Made by a program: the position numbers and the translations under genes. From Bacillus sp. M6-12 (GTDB taxonomy: Bacteria; Bacillota; Bacilli; Bacillales; DSM-1321), in NCBI RefSeq assembly GCF_002860285.1, contig NZ_PGVF01000003.1:246140-310139 (forward strand): a stretch of 64,000 nt of DNA, given 5' to 3'. The notes beneath the pieces were generated by a model that saw nothing but the letters and a program-made list of their open reading frames with translations, made no database searches and was not told the origin of the DNA. This document shows positions 52,003 through 61,243 of this stretch, one piece after another; the first letter of the stretch is position 1; each line of letters begins with the position of its first letter.

Positions 52003-52085
52003 TCACCCTTGCAAGGGGCCCGCCTATTGCATCGACCGTTTGGAGTTGCCGCTCCAGCGGTCTTTTTTAATATATGCTATTTCCT
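51941..52085 (-). ncRNA. Antisense antitoxin RNA, copy 2
   Basis: Minus-strand TTGATT-18-TATAAT (-10 at 52092-52097) and a terminator AATCCACCC...GGGTGGATT with seven T, as in copy 1. About 145 nt, covering the toxin 3' half. The toxin mRNA terminator GACCGTTTGGAG/CTCCAGCGGTC follows at about 52036-52070. Confidence 0.65.
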
Positions 52086-52569
52086 GTTCTTATTATACCC
52101 AAATCAATTCAACTAAATCAATGAACCTATTGAAATGATGGTAAAAAACAATGGGTGATGACTGGGAATAATGGAATTATGAACTTAGAAAGCTTGAGGT
52201 CTTGCATGTCTCCGCTTTTGCGGAAAAGCTCCGAACTTGGTCTCCCTCTATTGGAAATGACACCGTTGCTTTAAAGTGCCGGAGGCTTGACCCCATTCTT
52301 TCAATTACATTTACCCTTCCACCAATTCCTCCAGCAAAATCCACGAGTTATAAAATTCAAAGTTTACCTCTTCTTTTTTTTATGGACCACCCTGCTTTTC
52401 TTTTCTTTTCTTTTCTTTAAATAGGCTGCTGTCCAGGCAAGCGAAGCAATTATGTGTCCAGTTGAAATCAAAATTGATGTGGTTTTTGATTTATTAAAAA
52501 TGTCGTGCTGGAACACGGATGAGAGCATTATCCACAGTAATTTGGTGGCTAATCCAATGGGTGTAAAGT
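52086..52569. other. Intergenic stretch with no clear gene
   Basis: An open plus-strand frame at 52202-52420 has poor, low-complexity coding character and no ribosome site. No family seen. Confidence 0.4.
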
Positions 52570-52618
52570 AAAAAAGTAACTCACACTACTTTAGCGGGCA
52601 TGGTGAGTTCTCTTTTTT
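52570..52618. terminator. Bidirectional terminator
   Basis: AACTCAC/GTGAGTT hairpin with A run before and T run after; serves the DUF3883 pseudogene on the minus strand. Confidence 0.6.
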
Positions 52619-52659
52619 TAATACTTTTCTATTATGTACTATTTGTACATTAACATTTG

Positions 52660-54354
52660 CTATTTCTTTCTTGTCTGTAAACGGTATTCTTTTGCATCAA
52701 TACGGAATTTGTTGTTATCAAATCTAGACTGTCCTTCTTCGTATTGAAATAGATTTTTGTATCGATAAAGTTGTCTTTGTCGGTCATCGTTAATGTTGGT
52801 TACAAAGATGAGTTCAAAATTTTTTCCCTGCTGTTCGGCGAACTCCATTTCATTAGTAGTCATATAGAATGACTCTTCTTCCCCAGTAGATGCTTTCACT
52901 TCCACGTATATCGTCTTCCCTTCATCATTAACATACTTCATATCATATCCAAGACCTGCTTTTCCTTCCGCATAGACCTGATCCAATCTAGCATTCTCGG
53001 AGATCCATTCTACTTTGGAACGCGGATTAGAGGTTAGTTTATCCAAAATGTCCTGTAGACCTTCTTGATTATATTGTTTATCCTTTTCAATTTCCTTCTT
53101 CACGAAATGTGTATAAAGCTTTTGTAATTCGATTAGTTCTCCAAAGTAGACGAGGCTGTCATAATGATGATTGGATAAAAAGTCATCCAATTCTGTTTCG
53201 TTGATCTTCAATAAATCTTTTAATTTATGTTTGTTTGAAAAGTAAATAGCGTTTAAGTCCTTTGGTACGATAGCAGCTAAATCTATTGTTGCATTAAATA
53301 AAATATCTGTTACATTTACATAAATTGAATGTTCCAACTCTAATTTAATATTTTCATAGTCTGCTAGTTTTTGGTGGAACTATTGCTTTTGCTGTATTTC
53401 CAAACCTTTCATCTGATCATAAAGATAGGTTGCATATTGTTTTTTATAAGTTGCCATACACTCATCTAGTTGGGCTTCCAGGTACTTAGTTAATGATATA
53501 TTTTCTAAACTATTCAAATTAAAGTGCTCAATATCAATTTGGAGTTCTTGAAAGAGCTCTATAAGATATGGAGCGTTTTCCAATGCTTGAAGATCTTCAA
53601 AAAGGATAAATTGATTACATTTGTCAAAAACCGTATCACTTAAGTGAAGAATTTCTTTCATTTCATCATCCGAATAGTTTTTTTCCTCATCAACCGTTAT
53701 TCCAACAGTATTCATCACATCCATCCAAAACTGTTGTTTATCATTTACATCCTGTTGAAATAGTTTTTTGATCTCAATTAATAGATCAGGGTTATCAAAA
53801 TCACTAAGGATTGTCTTTTTTCTATCATGTTCCGGTTTTGCCAGCATCTCGCGATAATCCTTTCGATTACCTTCAACATCAATGGAGCTCGATAACATAT
53901 CCGCAATGGCATCACGAAACTCAAATACTTTTACCAGTTCAGAATAGGACTGGATGGAAGTTGGTATTTTCATATAAACCTTATTTTTTCCATACTCTAC
54001 ATATTCATAGTTGTCAATAACGACATGATTTCCGTAATATTCTATGGCCACATTCCTGCATAAGTAGATATCCATGCTATTCCATTTCTTTAATTCTGTA
54101 GATTTGAAGTCCTTCGCATAACGATAACAATAGGTATATGGAAGAAGTTTCTTAAACTCTTTTTTAAAATTATCATTCAGAACATGGAAGATTGGCTCTT
54201 CCATTAATGTAAAATCTATTTTTTTAAACGGTTTTACACCAAGAATAAGTTCTACCTTCTCTTTCCCTATCCGTTTATCTAAATCTAATAATGGAAAGGA
54301 ATGAGCAATTGCACCACACGCCCCCGCTTCTAATAAAAGCCGGGGCTGGCGCAC
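52660..54354 (-). pseudogene. Sacsin-like/DUF3883 defence-type protein, C-terminal part with amber stop
   Basis: One frame of 565 codons broken by a single TAG at 53380-53382 (CAA AAG CAA TAG TTC CAC), probably from CAG. The part before the stop (ADMLSSSIDVEGNRKDYREM, KTILSDFDNPDLLIEIKKLF) matches regions of large HATPase/sacsin-like proteins. The part after it ends in a DUF3883/NOV domain: GYDMKYVN, YVEVKAS, FYMTTNEMEFAEQQGKNFEL, i.e. the D-x(n)-ExK core of PD-(D/E)xK nucleases. The N-terminal ATPase is absent and the first 16 codons look foreign. Confidence 0.7.
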
Positions 54355-54388
54355 ATTAGTTCATATTCTGAATACCTTTACATTCAAT

Positions 54389-54424
54389 AAAAAAACCGAA
54401 ATCTTTTACAGGATTCCGGTTTTC
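54389..54424 (-). terminator. Terminator of the patatin/L12-lipoyl operon
   Basis: AACCGGAATC/GAtTTCGGTT with six or more T on the minus strand, just after the 54436 stop. Confidence 0.75.
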
Positions 54425-54435
54425 TTTTACCAGCA

Positions 54436-56007
54436 TTATTCCTCGGACAAAATTAGCATGATCGGCTGCCCATTTTCTATTATCTGTCCGTGTTCTACAA
54501 ATACAGAAAAAAGCTTTCCTTTTACATTTGCAAATATTTTTGTACTGCTATCCGATTTCTTGGATGAAAAAATTGTAAAAGTTGGATTTATGATTACATC
54601 AGATATTTCTGCTAATTTGGTATTGTCTTGAACATATTCTCCAGTCTTTATAAAATACGTAGGATCTTTTAGCTTGATGATCCCATCTCTATTTGCATGC
54701 ACAAAGTGCACATTTTCCTTGTACGTTTTCGTTATGGCTTTAGCCCCTGCATGTCTAAGGATATTTTCAACAGCAATAGCTTGATCCTTTGTAATTCGGG
54801 ACAGTATGGTTGCAGGAGCCATGTTAACAAGTTTTCTTGCCTCCTCCAAACTTAAGCCGCAGGAATCCTTAAAAACTTTCATTACTTTTATTTTGCTGTC
54901 TCCAGCATCGATTAGGAATAGATCATAATCTCCTGCTGCATCACTTTCTTCGTCAATGGTTTCTGTATAAGCCTCCGCTTTGTAGATCATATTTAAATCA
55001 ACCAGCAATTCTAAAACAAAATCGAAAAGATTTACTTCTACTTCGGGATTCATATATGCATTGTTTTTCAAGTATTGCTGAATGATCGACAGTTTGATTT
55101 CTCTGTCATTAAAAGCTACTCCCGCCATGTTCAATTGCTCTGTAACACTATCTACAATATATTTCTCATCTGCATTAAGCTTTAATGTCTTTTCGACACC
55201 CTTTAATACTGGAGCCTGATACGGCTCTATTGTTTGCAGCGCATCTAAAGGAATGTCTGCGAAAAGACGGCTGATTAAATCAGGCTTTTGGCTAAGGTAA
55301 TTGTAAAAGGATTTTGAAGTGATGGATTGTCTAATAGGTAATCCTAATTCCGCCAACGTTGACTTTAGCAGCATTAAATCTGCAGTCGACCATGTTCCCT
55401 TTGTTTTATGTAAAAAGTCGTTTGAGATGCAGACGATTTTTTCCTCATCCGGAAGCAAAGCATACTCGATTCCATTATACATTTGGTATTCAATGGTTGT
55501 ATTCCAATGGAGGAGTTCTACATTTCGTTCCACCTTTTCCATGCGATGTTCCAGCTGAACGATTTCAGAGCGGGTTTGTTTAAAAAATACCCCAAGCTTC
55601 GTATAGACTTCATTAAATTCTTTATCTATTTCTAATGCCAGTGTATTCAGCTTATTATTCACGGCTGTTGCCAAATCAAAGGTTAATAGGTTTTGTTCAG
55701 CCAGCTTTTGGATCATTTGCTGAGAAGCATATTGGACCCTGGTCGTATCGGCATCCATTTGGGCCCGGATTTTTTGGTTTTTTCCGGTAAGGTTGTTCCA
55801 TACTCTTTTCAAGAAGCCTTGCTGGGACAATTCCCTTCCTCTGGATTCACTTGCTGCCAATGCGGTTACACTGTCCATTGTCAGCTTTGAAATCATCGCC
55901 CCATTCTCTTTATGAAGGGCAATTGTCTGCTCAATTACTGTGTCGATTTCTGCTTTCTCTGATGCTATTATTTCCGCTTTATTTGGTAAACTTAGTAATT
56001 GACTCAC
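54436..56007 (-). CDS. Coiled-coil protein with L7/L12-like and biotinyl-lipoyl-like domains
   Basis: 523 residues, no signal or membrane helix. Residues 1-165 are helical/coiled coil; 170-345 have no match I recognise. Residues 360-427 (YDLFLIDAGDSKIKVMKVFK, GLSLEEARKLVNMAPATILS, AGAKAITK) resemble the C-terminal domain of ribosomal L7/L12. Residues 433-521 (FVHANRDGIIKLKDPTYFIK, TGEYVQDNTKLAEI, ANVKGKLFSVFVEHGQIIEN) resemble a biotinyl/lipoyl carrier domain, but the MKM lysine turn is replaced by SDVII, so no cofactor is expected. It starts 14 bases after the patatin gene, certainly cotranscribed. Domain mix unusual; function unknown. Confidence 0.7.
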   Translation of the reverse strand: MSQLLSLPNKAEIIASEKAEIDTVIEQTIALHKENGAMISKLTMDSVTALAASESRGRELSQQGFLKRVWNNLTGKNQKIRAQMDADTTRVQYASQQMIQKLAEQNLLTFDLATAVNNKLNTLALEIDKEFNEVYTKLGVFFKQTRSEIVQLEHRMEKVERNVELLHWNTTIEYQMYNGIEYALLPDEEKIVCISNDFLHKTKGTWSTADLMLLKSTLAELGLPIRQSITSKSFYNYLSQKPDLISRLFADIPLDALQTIEPYQAPVLKGVEKTLKLNADEKYIVDSVTEQLNMAGVAFNDREIKLSIIQQYLKNNAYMNPEVEVNLFDFVLELLVDLNMIYKAEAYTETIDEESDAAGDYDLFLIDAGDSKIKVMKVFKDSCGLSLEEARKLVNMAPATILSRITKDQAIAVENILRHAGAKAITKTYKENVHFVHANRDGIIKLKDPTYFIKTGEYVQDNTKLAEISDVIINPTFTIFSSKKSDSSTKIFANVKGKLFSVFVEHGQIIENGQPIMLILSEE

Positions 56008-56021
56008 TCGGAATCCCCCTG

Positions 56022-56987
56022 CTACCTCTTTATGTATTGTTCTATGTCTTTTTTTATTAACTCACGTTCACTTTTCAAAAGTCGTCGTTTTTCTTGAAAC
56101 GCAATTTCATCATTTCTCGCTTCATTCAGCTTTGCCCCTATTTTTCTCTGAACCATTACCATATTATAAATAGGCTGAAAAATCCTTTTTGTATCATGGT
56201 ATCCTTGATCCATTCTTCTCTGTGCACCAGCTCTCGTGAAATCCAGTGTTCCTTTGAAAACACCGCCTTGATGTTCCTGAGGGAGGATTTCTATGATTTT
56301 GGCCTCCGGAAATTTGCTATGGTCAATTAAACCGGTCCTGCTAAGATGTACAGCTATTATTACATCACAGCCCTCATCATACAGAGGTTTAACCGGTATG
56401 TTATCTGCATTAGGCAAAGAGATGCCGCCATCCCAATACATATCACCATCTATTTCAACCGGATCAAAAATAAACGGAATAGCCGAGGATGCCAGCAATA
56501 TTGATTCAATTCGCTTTTGGTCTGATCCATTCAGCTTGAAGTACTCTGCCCTGCAGCTTAAAGCATGCAGACAAGTTGCATATATAGGAATGTTTGAGTT
56601 TGTTACTAATGAAAAATTGATATTATCCCGGATGATTTTCAATAGTCCTTCCCGTGAAAACCATCCATGTCCTATTAGACTGGTATTCATAGTTTCTAGG
56701 ATTGAAAAGATCCTGGGAGACACTCTTCGTTTTGCATACAGCAATAGTTTGGCCGGATCAACAGTCAGGATTTTTTCAGGTGATATTTCCAGCCAAACCT
56801 GCTTAGCTCTTTCTAAATCACCCTGAGTGAATAAAAGTGTGTTTAAAGCACCTACTGAAGTCCCGGAAATTGCTTGTATGTTTTGATCCACCCCAAATTC
56901 TCTTAATGCTTTCCAAACCCCAATTTGATACGCGCCTTTTCCGCCGCCGCCAGCTAATACAAGTCCGATTTTCTTCAAGATTTTCAC
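56022..56987 (-). CDS. Patatin-like phospholipase
   Basis: 321 residues. Oxyanion loop GGGGKGAY (13-20), nucleophile Ser44 in GTSVG, catalytic Asp186 in DGG (186-188). These are all that patatin-fold lipases need. Soluble, RssA-like, with a Lys/Arg-rich helical tail of about 70 residues (VQRKIGAKLNEARND, KRRLLKSERELIKK). Patatin lipases are effectors in several defence systems (e.g. CapV). Here no CD-NTase gene is near; the partner is the L7/L12-lipoyl protein. Preceded by other defence remnants. Confidence 0.85.
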   Translation of the reverse strand: MKILKKIGLVLAGGGGKGAYQIGVWKALREFGVDQNIQAISGTSVGALNTLLFTQGDLERAKQVWLEISPEKILTVDPAKLLLYAKRRVSPRIFSILETMNTSLIGHGWFSREGLLKIIRDNINFSLVTNSNIPIYATCLHALSCRAEYFKLNGSDQKRIESILLASSAIPFIFDPVEIDGDMYWDGGISLPNADNIPVKPLYDEGCDVIIAVHLSRTGLIDHSKFPEAKIIEILPQEHQGGVFKGTLDFTRAGAQRRMDQGYHDTKRIFQPIYNMVMVQRKIGAKLNEARNDEIAFQEKRRLLKSERELIKKDIEQYIKR

Positions 56988-57190
56988 CTATAATTTTCTA
57001 ATTTAATACTTCTATAGTATCATGTAACAATTGTTTTTTTAATAGCTATTTAGATAGCATTGATAACATTAAACCCTTCCCGCTACCTGTTGAAGATAGA
57101 ATGATTTCTTTTATTACAAAAGGAATGTATACAGAAAAGACCGTTCAACTTTACTATTAAGCGGCCCTTTGTATAGTTCCTGGGAGTGCT

Positions 57191-57685
57191 TTATAACCCT
57201 AAACTAATCCATATTTTATTTTCCTTAATTACAAAATCCTTTATATTGCCTACTGGTATATTTCTGATTTTTTCAATTTGATTGAGGTCAATGGAGATAT
57301 TATCATCACTGTATGAAAGCATAGACGGTTTGTTAAACACCATTTTCTTGATCCAGCTTTGATTTAATGGCTTTAAGTCTACGATTTTAAAGATTAGCAT
57401 TCTCCTGCTGGCACTTTGGGGCTTCAGTTCAACTGAAAAGCTGATTGGCACTAGCATTTTCTTTGCTGTACCTTTCACAATCAGAGATCCACCGATTATT
57501 TGAACGTCTAAGCTAGTAATTTGTTCTAGGTTTTGCTTTTTGAAAATATATAAAATCATTTCCGAAGTGACTGGAATCGGGACCGCTTTGTCCTCTAACC
57601 TTCTTTTAGCTTCATTAATAATACTTGTTTCATCCTGAAGCATTTGCTTCACTTTGTTGTTCAGATTATTTAAAAAGCCTTTCAT
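57191..57685 (-). CDS. Conserved hypothetical protein
   Basis: 164 residues, ATG 57685 with AAGGCGGG upstream. Helical start (NNLNNKVKQMLQDETSIINE), then a beta-rich part (LDVQIIGGSLIVKGTAKKML, VPISFSVELKPQSAS, FKIVDLKPLNQSW). No signal peptide or membrane helix. Pattern suggests a lipid-binding-like beta sheet (as in DUF2993) but I cannot name it. Divergent from the PH-domain gene at 57902. Confidence 0.5.
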   Translation of the reverse strand: MKGFLNNLNNKVKQMLQDETSIINEAKRRLEDKAVPIPVTSEMILYIFKKQNLEQITSLDVQIIGGSLIVKGTAKKMLVPISFSVELKPQSASRRMLIFKIVDLKPLNQSWIKKMVFNKPSMLSYSDDNISIDLNQIEKIRNIPVGNIKDFVIKENKIWISLGL

Positions 57686-57901
57686 ATTGTTCCCGCCTTT
57701 TAAAAGTATTTGATTTACTGGCTACTAACTAGGATACTTGAAATTACTCAATATTAGTGTCAAAATTTCGGAAGTAGGGGAAATATAAATATTATCATAA
57801 AAGCACGTTGTTCCCTATATGAAGGAACAACATGGAAGTGTAATGCCTCTTCAGTTCCTTTATAATAGATTCGGAATACTAATCTGAGAGGAACCAACAT
57901 C

Positions 57902-58348
57902 ATGAATAACATTACGATAGAAGTAACGATTGCAGGAGACTTTTCAACGTACGATGGACTTTGGGCTGAAGCTGAAAAGCTGCCTAAAACCGCACGCCAG
58001 CAATTTATGAAAGCATTGGACTCTGTCAAGAAGCACCTTGCTGCTGAGAAGATCTATTTCCTTTCGTCTGGCGCATTCAGCGGAACAACTTTTGGCTACT
58101 TATTCGTGACTGCCACAAAAGCGGTATTGACTGAAGTGAAACCATTTGGGAAAGTTAAGCCACACGAGATTAAGTACAGTGATTATACGGAGCTTGACCA
58201 TGATATTCTTAAAGCTCTTGGCATAACTGCAACAGTAATAGAACTAAAAAAACCAGGTATATTCGGAAGTAAGAAAAATAAGATTACCCATATCCCTCAA
58301 AGAGACTTTGATGATATTTACAAATTCATTAACATGCAAATGAATTAG
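57902..58348 (+). CDS. PH-like domain protein
   Basis: 148 residues, ATG 57902 after GAGAGGAA. Residues 46-140 (AEKIYFLSSGAFSGTTFGYL, FVTATKAVLTEV, VKPHEIKYSDYTELDHDI, FGSKKNKITHI) look like a bacterial PH (YvbH/bPH) fold. Preceded by a helical segment. No membrane helix. Function unknown. Ends at two successive terminator hairpins. Confidence 0.65.
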   Translation: MNNITIEVTIAGDFSTYDGLWAEAEKLPKTARQQFMKALDSVKKHLAAEKIYFLSSGAFSGTTFGYLFVTATKAVLTEVKPFGKVKPHEIKYSDYTELDHDILKALGITATVIELKKPGIFGSKKNKITHIPQRDFDDIYKFINMQMN

Positions 58349-58426
58349 TTACAAATGACACTTGAACTGTCTTTCCTGAGGGTTTTATTTTATAAGCAGA
58401 CATTCAGAAATAATTGGTTTAAAGTA

Positions 58427-58455
58427 AAAAAGCCGCAGATGTCACGGCCTTTTTA
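58427..58455 (+). terminator. Terminator after PH-domain gene
   Basis: AAAAGCCG/CGGCcTTTT stem plus T run. Confidence 0.6.
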
Positions 58456-58500
58456 CCGGCTGTCGAGAGATATTTTAAAAAAAAAAAATGAATTTAAGCG

Positions 58501-58534
58501 GAAGCTGATATTACTAAATATCGGCTTCTCTTTG
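58501..58534 (+). terminator. Second terminator-like hairpin
   Basis: GAAGCtGATAT/ATATCgGCTTC with a four- to six-base loop; preceded by an A12 tract. The gap 58535-58858 has no gene. Confidence 0.5.
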
Positions 58535-58858
58535 TTTAAACTCCCGCCCCCTTTTTGCCCCTCTTTTCTGCCTTAAATAAAATGCTCAGCACCTAAAAAG
58601 AGAGAACACTTACTCATGTTGTTTTCCTCCATTTACCTTTTATTCTAAGAAATAAAGTAAGTTTTTAATAAATTTCATGATAAAGATACATTTTTGGACA
58701 AACTCTCACTGTCTTGCTTTTTTATTCATAAAGTATTAAAGGCCACTTGAAATTACAGCAGTGAGTGTTATCACTTTCAATGCCTAAACCATTTGAACCA
58801 AATTGCTGGAAATTTTAATTATGAATCCTAAAAAGTAACTGTGATTAGGGGTGCTAGC

Positions 58859-59397
58859 ATGGAAATGCCAATTTTATCCAATGATGATTTAATGTCCATA
58901 AATTTATGGATTTTAAACTTAGAGCATCAAAGAATTAAGGACAGTGCAACCAAGTTAAAAGTGGCCGCCCAAGCAGAAGAATCATTAAATTTAAATTATA
59001 AATTAATTGGAAGCGGCAGGGGGCGGATTGTGTTTGACCTTTACAATGAATATGTTTTAAAAATTGCTATATCTCATAGGGGAATAAAAAGTAATCTGAG
59101 AGAAATCGACATATATATGCACTGTCCTGATGATTTACGAAAACACTTATGCCCTGTAGTAGACTTTGGAGTCGGTTGGATTATTATGAAAAAATTCGGT
59201 TCTACGCTCCCAAAGAAAAAAAATATTATAATAGGGTTGGTGAAATAAAAGACAAATTTATTAAATATGGGATAAAGCCGTGTGATATTATATCAGATAA
59301 AGGTAAGCCAAGATTCAGGAACTTGGCGTTATCCGGGGAAGATGAGGAAATTGTGGTTATCGATTATGGAAGTTTTAGATTTGAGAAGAATGAATGA
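58859..59397 (+). pseudogene. Small protein-kinase-like protein, frame broken at an A8 tract
   Basis: ATG 58859 follows AGGGG. The first frame reads NYKLIGSGRGRIVFDLYNEY, VLKIAISHRGIKSNLREIDI, then CPVVDFGVGWIIMKKFGSTL and stops at 59248. With one A fewer in 59216-59223 it continues KKKYYNRVGEIKDKFIKYGI, KPCDIISDKGKPRFRNLALS and VVIDYGSFRFEKNE to 59397. The Gly loop, Val-Leu-Lys, and the IDYGSF (DFG-like) motif point to a minimal Ser/Thr-kinase fold of about 178 residues. The break may be real decay, slippage on the A run, or a sequencing error. Confidence 0.6.
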
Positions 59398-59398
59398 T

Positions 59399-59557
59399 CT
59401 ATAGTTTCCTGTAAAGTTCCATGTCCAATGTCCTCCATTTCAAATACTTCGACCTCCAGTTCCGCTCCCACTTAATAGTAGTAGGTTTGCTTACTAATTC
59501 CTTTGCAACCTGGTAAAGTTCATAAGAGTTGATATCGTATTTATAGTAACTAGTAAA
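59399..59557 (-). pseudogene. Possible C-terminal gene scrap
   Basis: Minus frame TSYYKYDINSYELYQVAKEL, VSKPTTIKWERNWRSKYLKW, LDMELYRKL has protein-like composition without a start or family. Confidence 0.3.
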
Positions 59558-59583
59558 AATTGCGACAGATTTTCGACAATCGA

Positions 59584-59610
59584 CAAAAAGCCGTCGTGAT
59601 GACGGCCTTC
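59584..59610 (-). terminator. Terminator of the 126-residue hypothetical gene
   Basis: GGCCGTCATCACGACGGCTTTTT on the minus strand: six pairs GCCGTC/GACGGC and five T. (Stem listed by arms; loop ATCAC.). Confidence 0.75.
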
Positions 59611-59647
59611 TACATACCATATGTTCAGAATGCAGATGTCTTTTTTA

Positions 59648-60028
59648 TCAATCTTCTTCTTCCTCTTCTTCAAAAAAATCATGGTCCCCCACATAAATAG
59701 GGCCGTTTGCATAATCGATTCTGATGACCCATTCATACGGAATGGATAAACGTCTGCATACGCCTCTCCAAAATTTACTGGAATCAGTTTCAAATTCTTG
59801 AAACTCTTTTAATAGTTCTTTATAAGACGCACTGTCAAAATGTATATTCATATCCTGAAGCCTCATGAAAGCCAGATGTCTAACTTCAAGCTCTGCTGCC
59901 TTTTCCATTTCTTCTTCAGTTGCCTCTCCTATAATGGTTCCTGGCGGGGGTAAGATAGCGTAGATATTTTCTACTTCTTCTACGGTTTCCTGTGCGGGAA
60001 TAAATTTGTTCCTGTTCCGATTAAACAT
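59648..60028 (-). CDS. Acidic hypothetical protein
   Basis: 126 residues, ATG 60028 after GGGAG. Reads NRNRNKFIPAQETVEEVENI, PPPGTIIGEATEEEMEKAAE, WRGVCRRLSIPYEWVIRIDY and ends in an FFEEEEEED tail. Soluble, rich in Glu. No motif known to me. Own terminator. It resembles small Bacillus or phage hypothetical proteins; nothing more can be said. Confidence 0.55.
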   Translation of the reverse strand: MFNRNRNKFIPAQETVEEVENIYAILPPPGTIIGEATEEEMEKAAELEVRHLAFMRLQDMNIHFDSASYKELLKEFQEFETDSSKFWRGVCRRLSIPYEWVIRIDYANGPIYVGDHDFFEEEEEED

Positions 60029-60151
60029 AGATTCAACTCCCTATGGTTTTTCATCTATTATATATAAGACGAAAGAACGCCGTAAACTAAAAATCTTCGA
60101 AACATTTAAATTAATTTGTTAATTTTAAGAGTGTAATTTTCCCTGTAAGTC

Positions 60152-60359
60152 TTAGTAAATAAACTGTCTCGTTAGCCCAGCAGAAAACTGCTTTTCATAA
60201 ATCTCAGTGAACTCTGTGATATAACCCACATCGTCATTACTAGCTGTAGGTAAAAACAAAACGTTGGGATTAATCTTCCCCATTTTCAACAATTCTTTTA
60301 TTGATGGGAAAATTATCTGAATGTTTTACAAATCCTCCACCAATTATAGCTAACCTCAT
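60152..60359 (-). pseudogene. Peptidase E (S51) N-terminal remnant, frameshifted
   Basis: ATG 60359 reads RLAIIGGGFVKHSDNFP, then needs a one-base shift to continue SIKELLKMGKINPNVLFLPT, ASNDDVGYITEFTEIYEKQF. IGGG and NVLFLPTAS are the start of family S51 (YgaJ/PepE-like). The catalytic Ser domain is missing. No longer functional. Confidence 0.6.
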
Positions 60360-60391
60360 TAATAAATTACACCGCCCATTTCACCTTTACT

Positions 60392-61243
60392 TTAGACATA
60401 GCCCTTTATTTTTATGACTTCTATCGCTTGTAATACAGATGCATACGTCTCAATTGATGAGAAGTCGATTCCTGCACGAATAGATTTTGTTGCTAAATCA
60501 GGGCGAATACCAGTAAAAACCATATTTATTCCCAACAGCCGAAGAACATCAAATATTTTAAATAACTGACTTGCAACGTATGTATCAATAGTAAGTATTC
60601 CAGAAAAATCCATAATAAGACATTTAACCTTCAATCGGGGAATTTCCGGTATTACCTTAATGAAAATATGTTCAACTCTTTCAGGTTCAAAGTTGCCAAT
60701 CAAAGGAAGAACAGCAATACCATCATGGATAGGTACAATAGGAGCAGATAATTCATTAATCGCTGTTTGTTTTTCAATTAACTCTTTTTCTCTTTCATCA
60801 ATGACACTATCGGTCTGTCTTTCAAAAGCCAGTATGGTCTCAGTAACTGTGATATCGAGCATATAGTTAACTCGTTTATTTACTTCATAAATTTCCTCAG
60901 TCGTAAGTCCATGCTTTAAGGAGACTTTCGTGATTTGTTCTATAAGACCTAATCGAATTTGTGGATAGCGTCCTATAATTCCTGAAATTCTTCCCTTGAG
61001 GGCTGCTTGCCGGTCCCCATTTTTTTTGCTCATTTCCAAAAAACCTTCTGGGACTTCATATTCATTTAAAGTTATACCTTCAGCCGATAATATTAAAAAC
61101 TCAGTGTAAACACTGTAGTAATACTCTAAATCTTCTTTAGAAAATACAATCCCCAGTCTTTTTACAATATCATCAACAACTTTAATAGCTAATGATTCGG
61201 CATGTTCAGTTAAATAATTAGCAACCGCTGGAAACGACTTCAT
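60392..61243 (-). CDS. RsbR-family stressosome protein (STAS domain)
   Basis: 283 residues. N-terminal globin-like sensor (RsbR_N; DDIVKRLGIVFSKEDLEYYY), a linker helix with QTDSVIDEREKELIEKQTA, then a STAS domain (INELSAPIVPIHDGIAVLPL, KCLIMDFSGILTIDTYVASQ, TGIRPDLATKSIRAGIDFSS). RsbR paralogues form the stressosome with RsbS and feed sigma-B activation. The phosphorylatable Thr positions appear as ILTIDT. Monocistronic; rsbS and rsbT are not here. Confidence 0.85.
   Translation of the reverse strand: MKSFPAVANYLTEHAESLAIKVVDDIVKRLGIVFSKEDLEYYYSVYTEFLILSAEGITLNEYEVPEGFLEMSKKNGDRQAALKGRISGIIGRYPQIRLGLIEQITKVSLKHGLTTEEIYEVNKRVNYMLDITVTETILAFERQTDSVIDEREKELIEKQTAINELSAPIVPIHDGIAVLPLIGNFEPERVEHIFIKVIPEIPRLKVKCLIMDFSGILTIDTYVASQLFKIFDVLRLLGINMVFTGIRPDLATKSIRAGIDFSSIETYASVLQAIEVIKIKGYV

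Noticed and set aside
52202..52420. Plus-strand 72-residue ORF
   Set aside because: No site, tail of Phe/Leu from T-rich DNA, no family likeness.
56022..56987. CBASS CapV effector
   Set aside because: No CD-NTase, Cap2 or Cap3 gene is next to it, so only a patatin-like lipase is claimed.
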